This document shows positions 5,399 through 5,784 of a stretch of 5,784 nucleotides of DNA, piece after piece; positions within the stretch are counted from its first letter, which is position 1, and every line of letters starts with the position of its first letter. The notes below the pieces were generated by a model. It saw only the letters and a program-made list of their open reading frames with translations. It was not told the origin of the DNA and searched no databases. A program made the position numbers and the translations under genes. Source of the stretch: Nitrososphaerales archaeon TH5888 (GTDB lineage: Archaea > Thermoproteota > Nitrososphaeria > Nitrososphaerales > Nitrososphaeraceae); the NCBI GenBank assembly GCA_014523595.1, contig JAATVN010000164.1, positions 1 through 5,784 of the forward strand. The letters run 5' to 3'.

Positions 5399-5784
5399 AT
5401 GTCACAGTCCAATCTAATTCGCATAATAATAAAAAACTACATCGAAACCTCAAACTGTTTCGATATTATTGCTAAGGACGGAATTACTACTGATCAATTT
5501 GCCATATCCAGATCTGATTCATTGTTTGTCCAAGTTTCCCTGAGCATACGACAAGTACATTTACAAATACCTACAATCCTTAGATCTGTGAGTATTGCCA
5601 AGAATCTTGATTACTATCAAAACAAGATATGTCATGAAATACCGTCAATTCCTGATACAGAGCAGATCAAACTGATTTTGCAAACACTGCGCGTGATAAT
5701 AATTGCATTGTTTCTAAAACTGAATAAACTAATGACAGAAAAAAAAACAAACTACTCTTTGCTAGACGATAATCATTTTCTAGA
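5399..5784 (+). CDS. Hypothetical protein, 3' end cut by window edge
   Basis: From the ATG at 5399-5401 the plus-strand frame is open for 128 full codons to the edge of the window; no stop occurs. I do not recognise the product. It begins MSQSNLIRIIIKNYIE and looks helical and soluble at first. A hydrophobic stretch at about residues 93-107 (LQTLRVIIIALFLKL) is too short and mixed for a clear membrane helix. There are no Cys-pair motifs, P-loop or recognisable catalytic signature. It follows the ferritin-like gene by 46 nt in the same direction, so co-transcription is possible. An AT-rich stretch at 5366-5376 lies about 28 nt before the ATG and could be a TATA box for a leaderless transcript. 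The start is the first ATG in the open frame; the long open run in AT-rich DNA is the chief evidence that it is coding. Confidence 0.6.
   Translation, partial: MSQSNLIRIIIKNYIETSNCFDIIAKDGITTDQFAISRSDSLFVQVSLSIRQVHLQIPTILRSVSIAKNLDYYQNKICHEIPSIPDTEQIKLILQTLRVIIIALFLKLNKLMTEKKTNYSLLDDNHFL

Noticed and set aside
1..5784. CRISPR array, insertion sequence or integrated element at tRNA-Leu
   Set aside because: No direct repeats with spacers, transposase, integrase or duplicated tRNA 3' end are visible in the window.

Overview
The window looks like AT-rich archaeal chromosome, most likely from an ammonia-oxidising Nitrososphaeria/Thaumarchaeota genome. A low-GC soil lineage such as Nitrosocosmicus would fit, but that rank is inference. 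The archaeal signals are direct. A minus-strand run encodes RNA polymerase subunit N (Rpo10), an archaeal-style enolase, ribosomal protein S2, a MEMO-family protein, mevalonate kinase and isopentenyl phosphate kinase, in the order known from many archaeal genomes. Promoters carry TATA boxes about 26-28 bases before the expected transcript start, and there is no clear Shine-Dalgarno sequence. The tRNA gene does not encode CCA.

Bases 1-4541 hold the minus-strand operon, read from right to left: rpoN, eno, rps2, MEMO, mvk, ipk (cut by the window edge). Genes are separated by 13 nt (rpoN/eno), 1 nt (eno/rps2), 4-nt overlaps (rps2/MEMO and MEMO/mvk) and 50 nt (mvk/ipk). The operon joins information-processing genes (transcription, translation), glycolysis/gluconeogenesis and the lipid-precursor pathway. 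MVK plus IPK implies that isopentenyl diphosphate is made by an archaeal mevalonate route ending with IPK. The rpl13, rps9 and rpoK genes that often accompany this cluster are not next to it here. The operon instead starts at rpoN, from its own TATA box, back to back with a tRNA gene.

Bases 4542-4730 hold the tRNA-Leu(GAG) transcription unit on the plus strand: TATA box, class II tRNA with no intron, and a T-tract terminator.

Bases 4713-4838 on the minus strand encode a 41-residue protein with eight Cys/His residues in a zinc-binding arrangement. It starts with TTG and is easily missed by gene callers. A 91-bp AT-rich divergent spacer containing a perfect 14-bp palindrome separates it from a plus-strand gene for a ferritin-like four-helix protein (4930-5352). 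A further plus-strand reading frame of unknown function begins at 5399 and runs off the end of the window.

Most of the window is a conserved housekeeping cluster. The least ordinary parts are the small zinc protein, its shared spacer with the ferritin-like gene, and the unknown ORF at the right edge.
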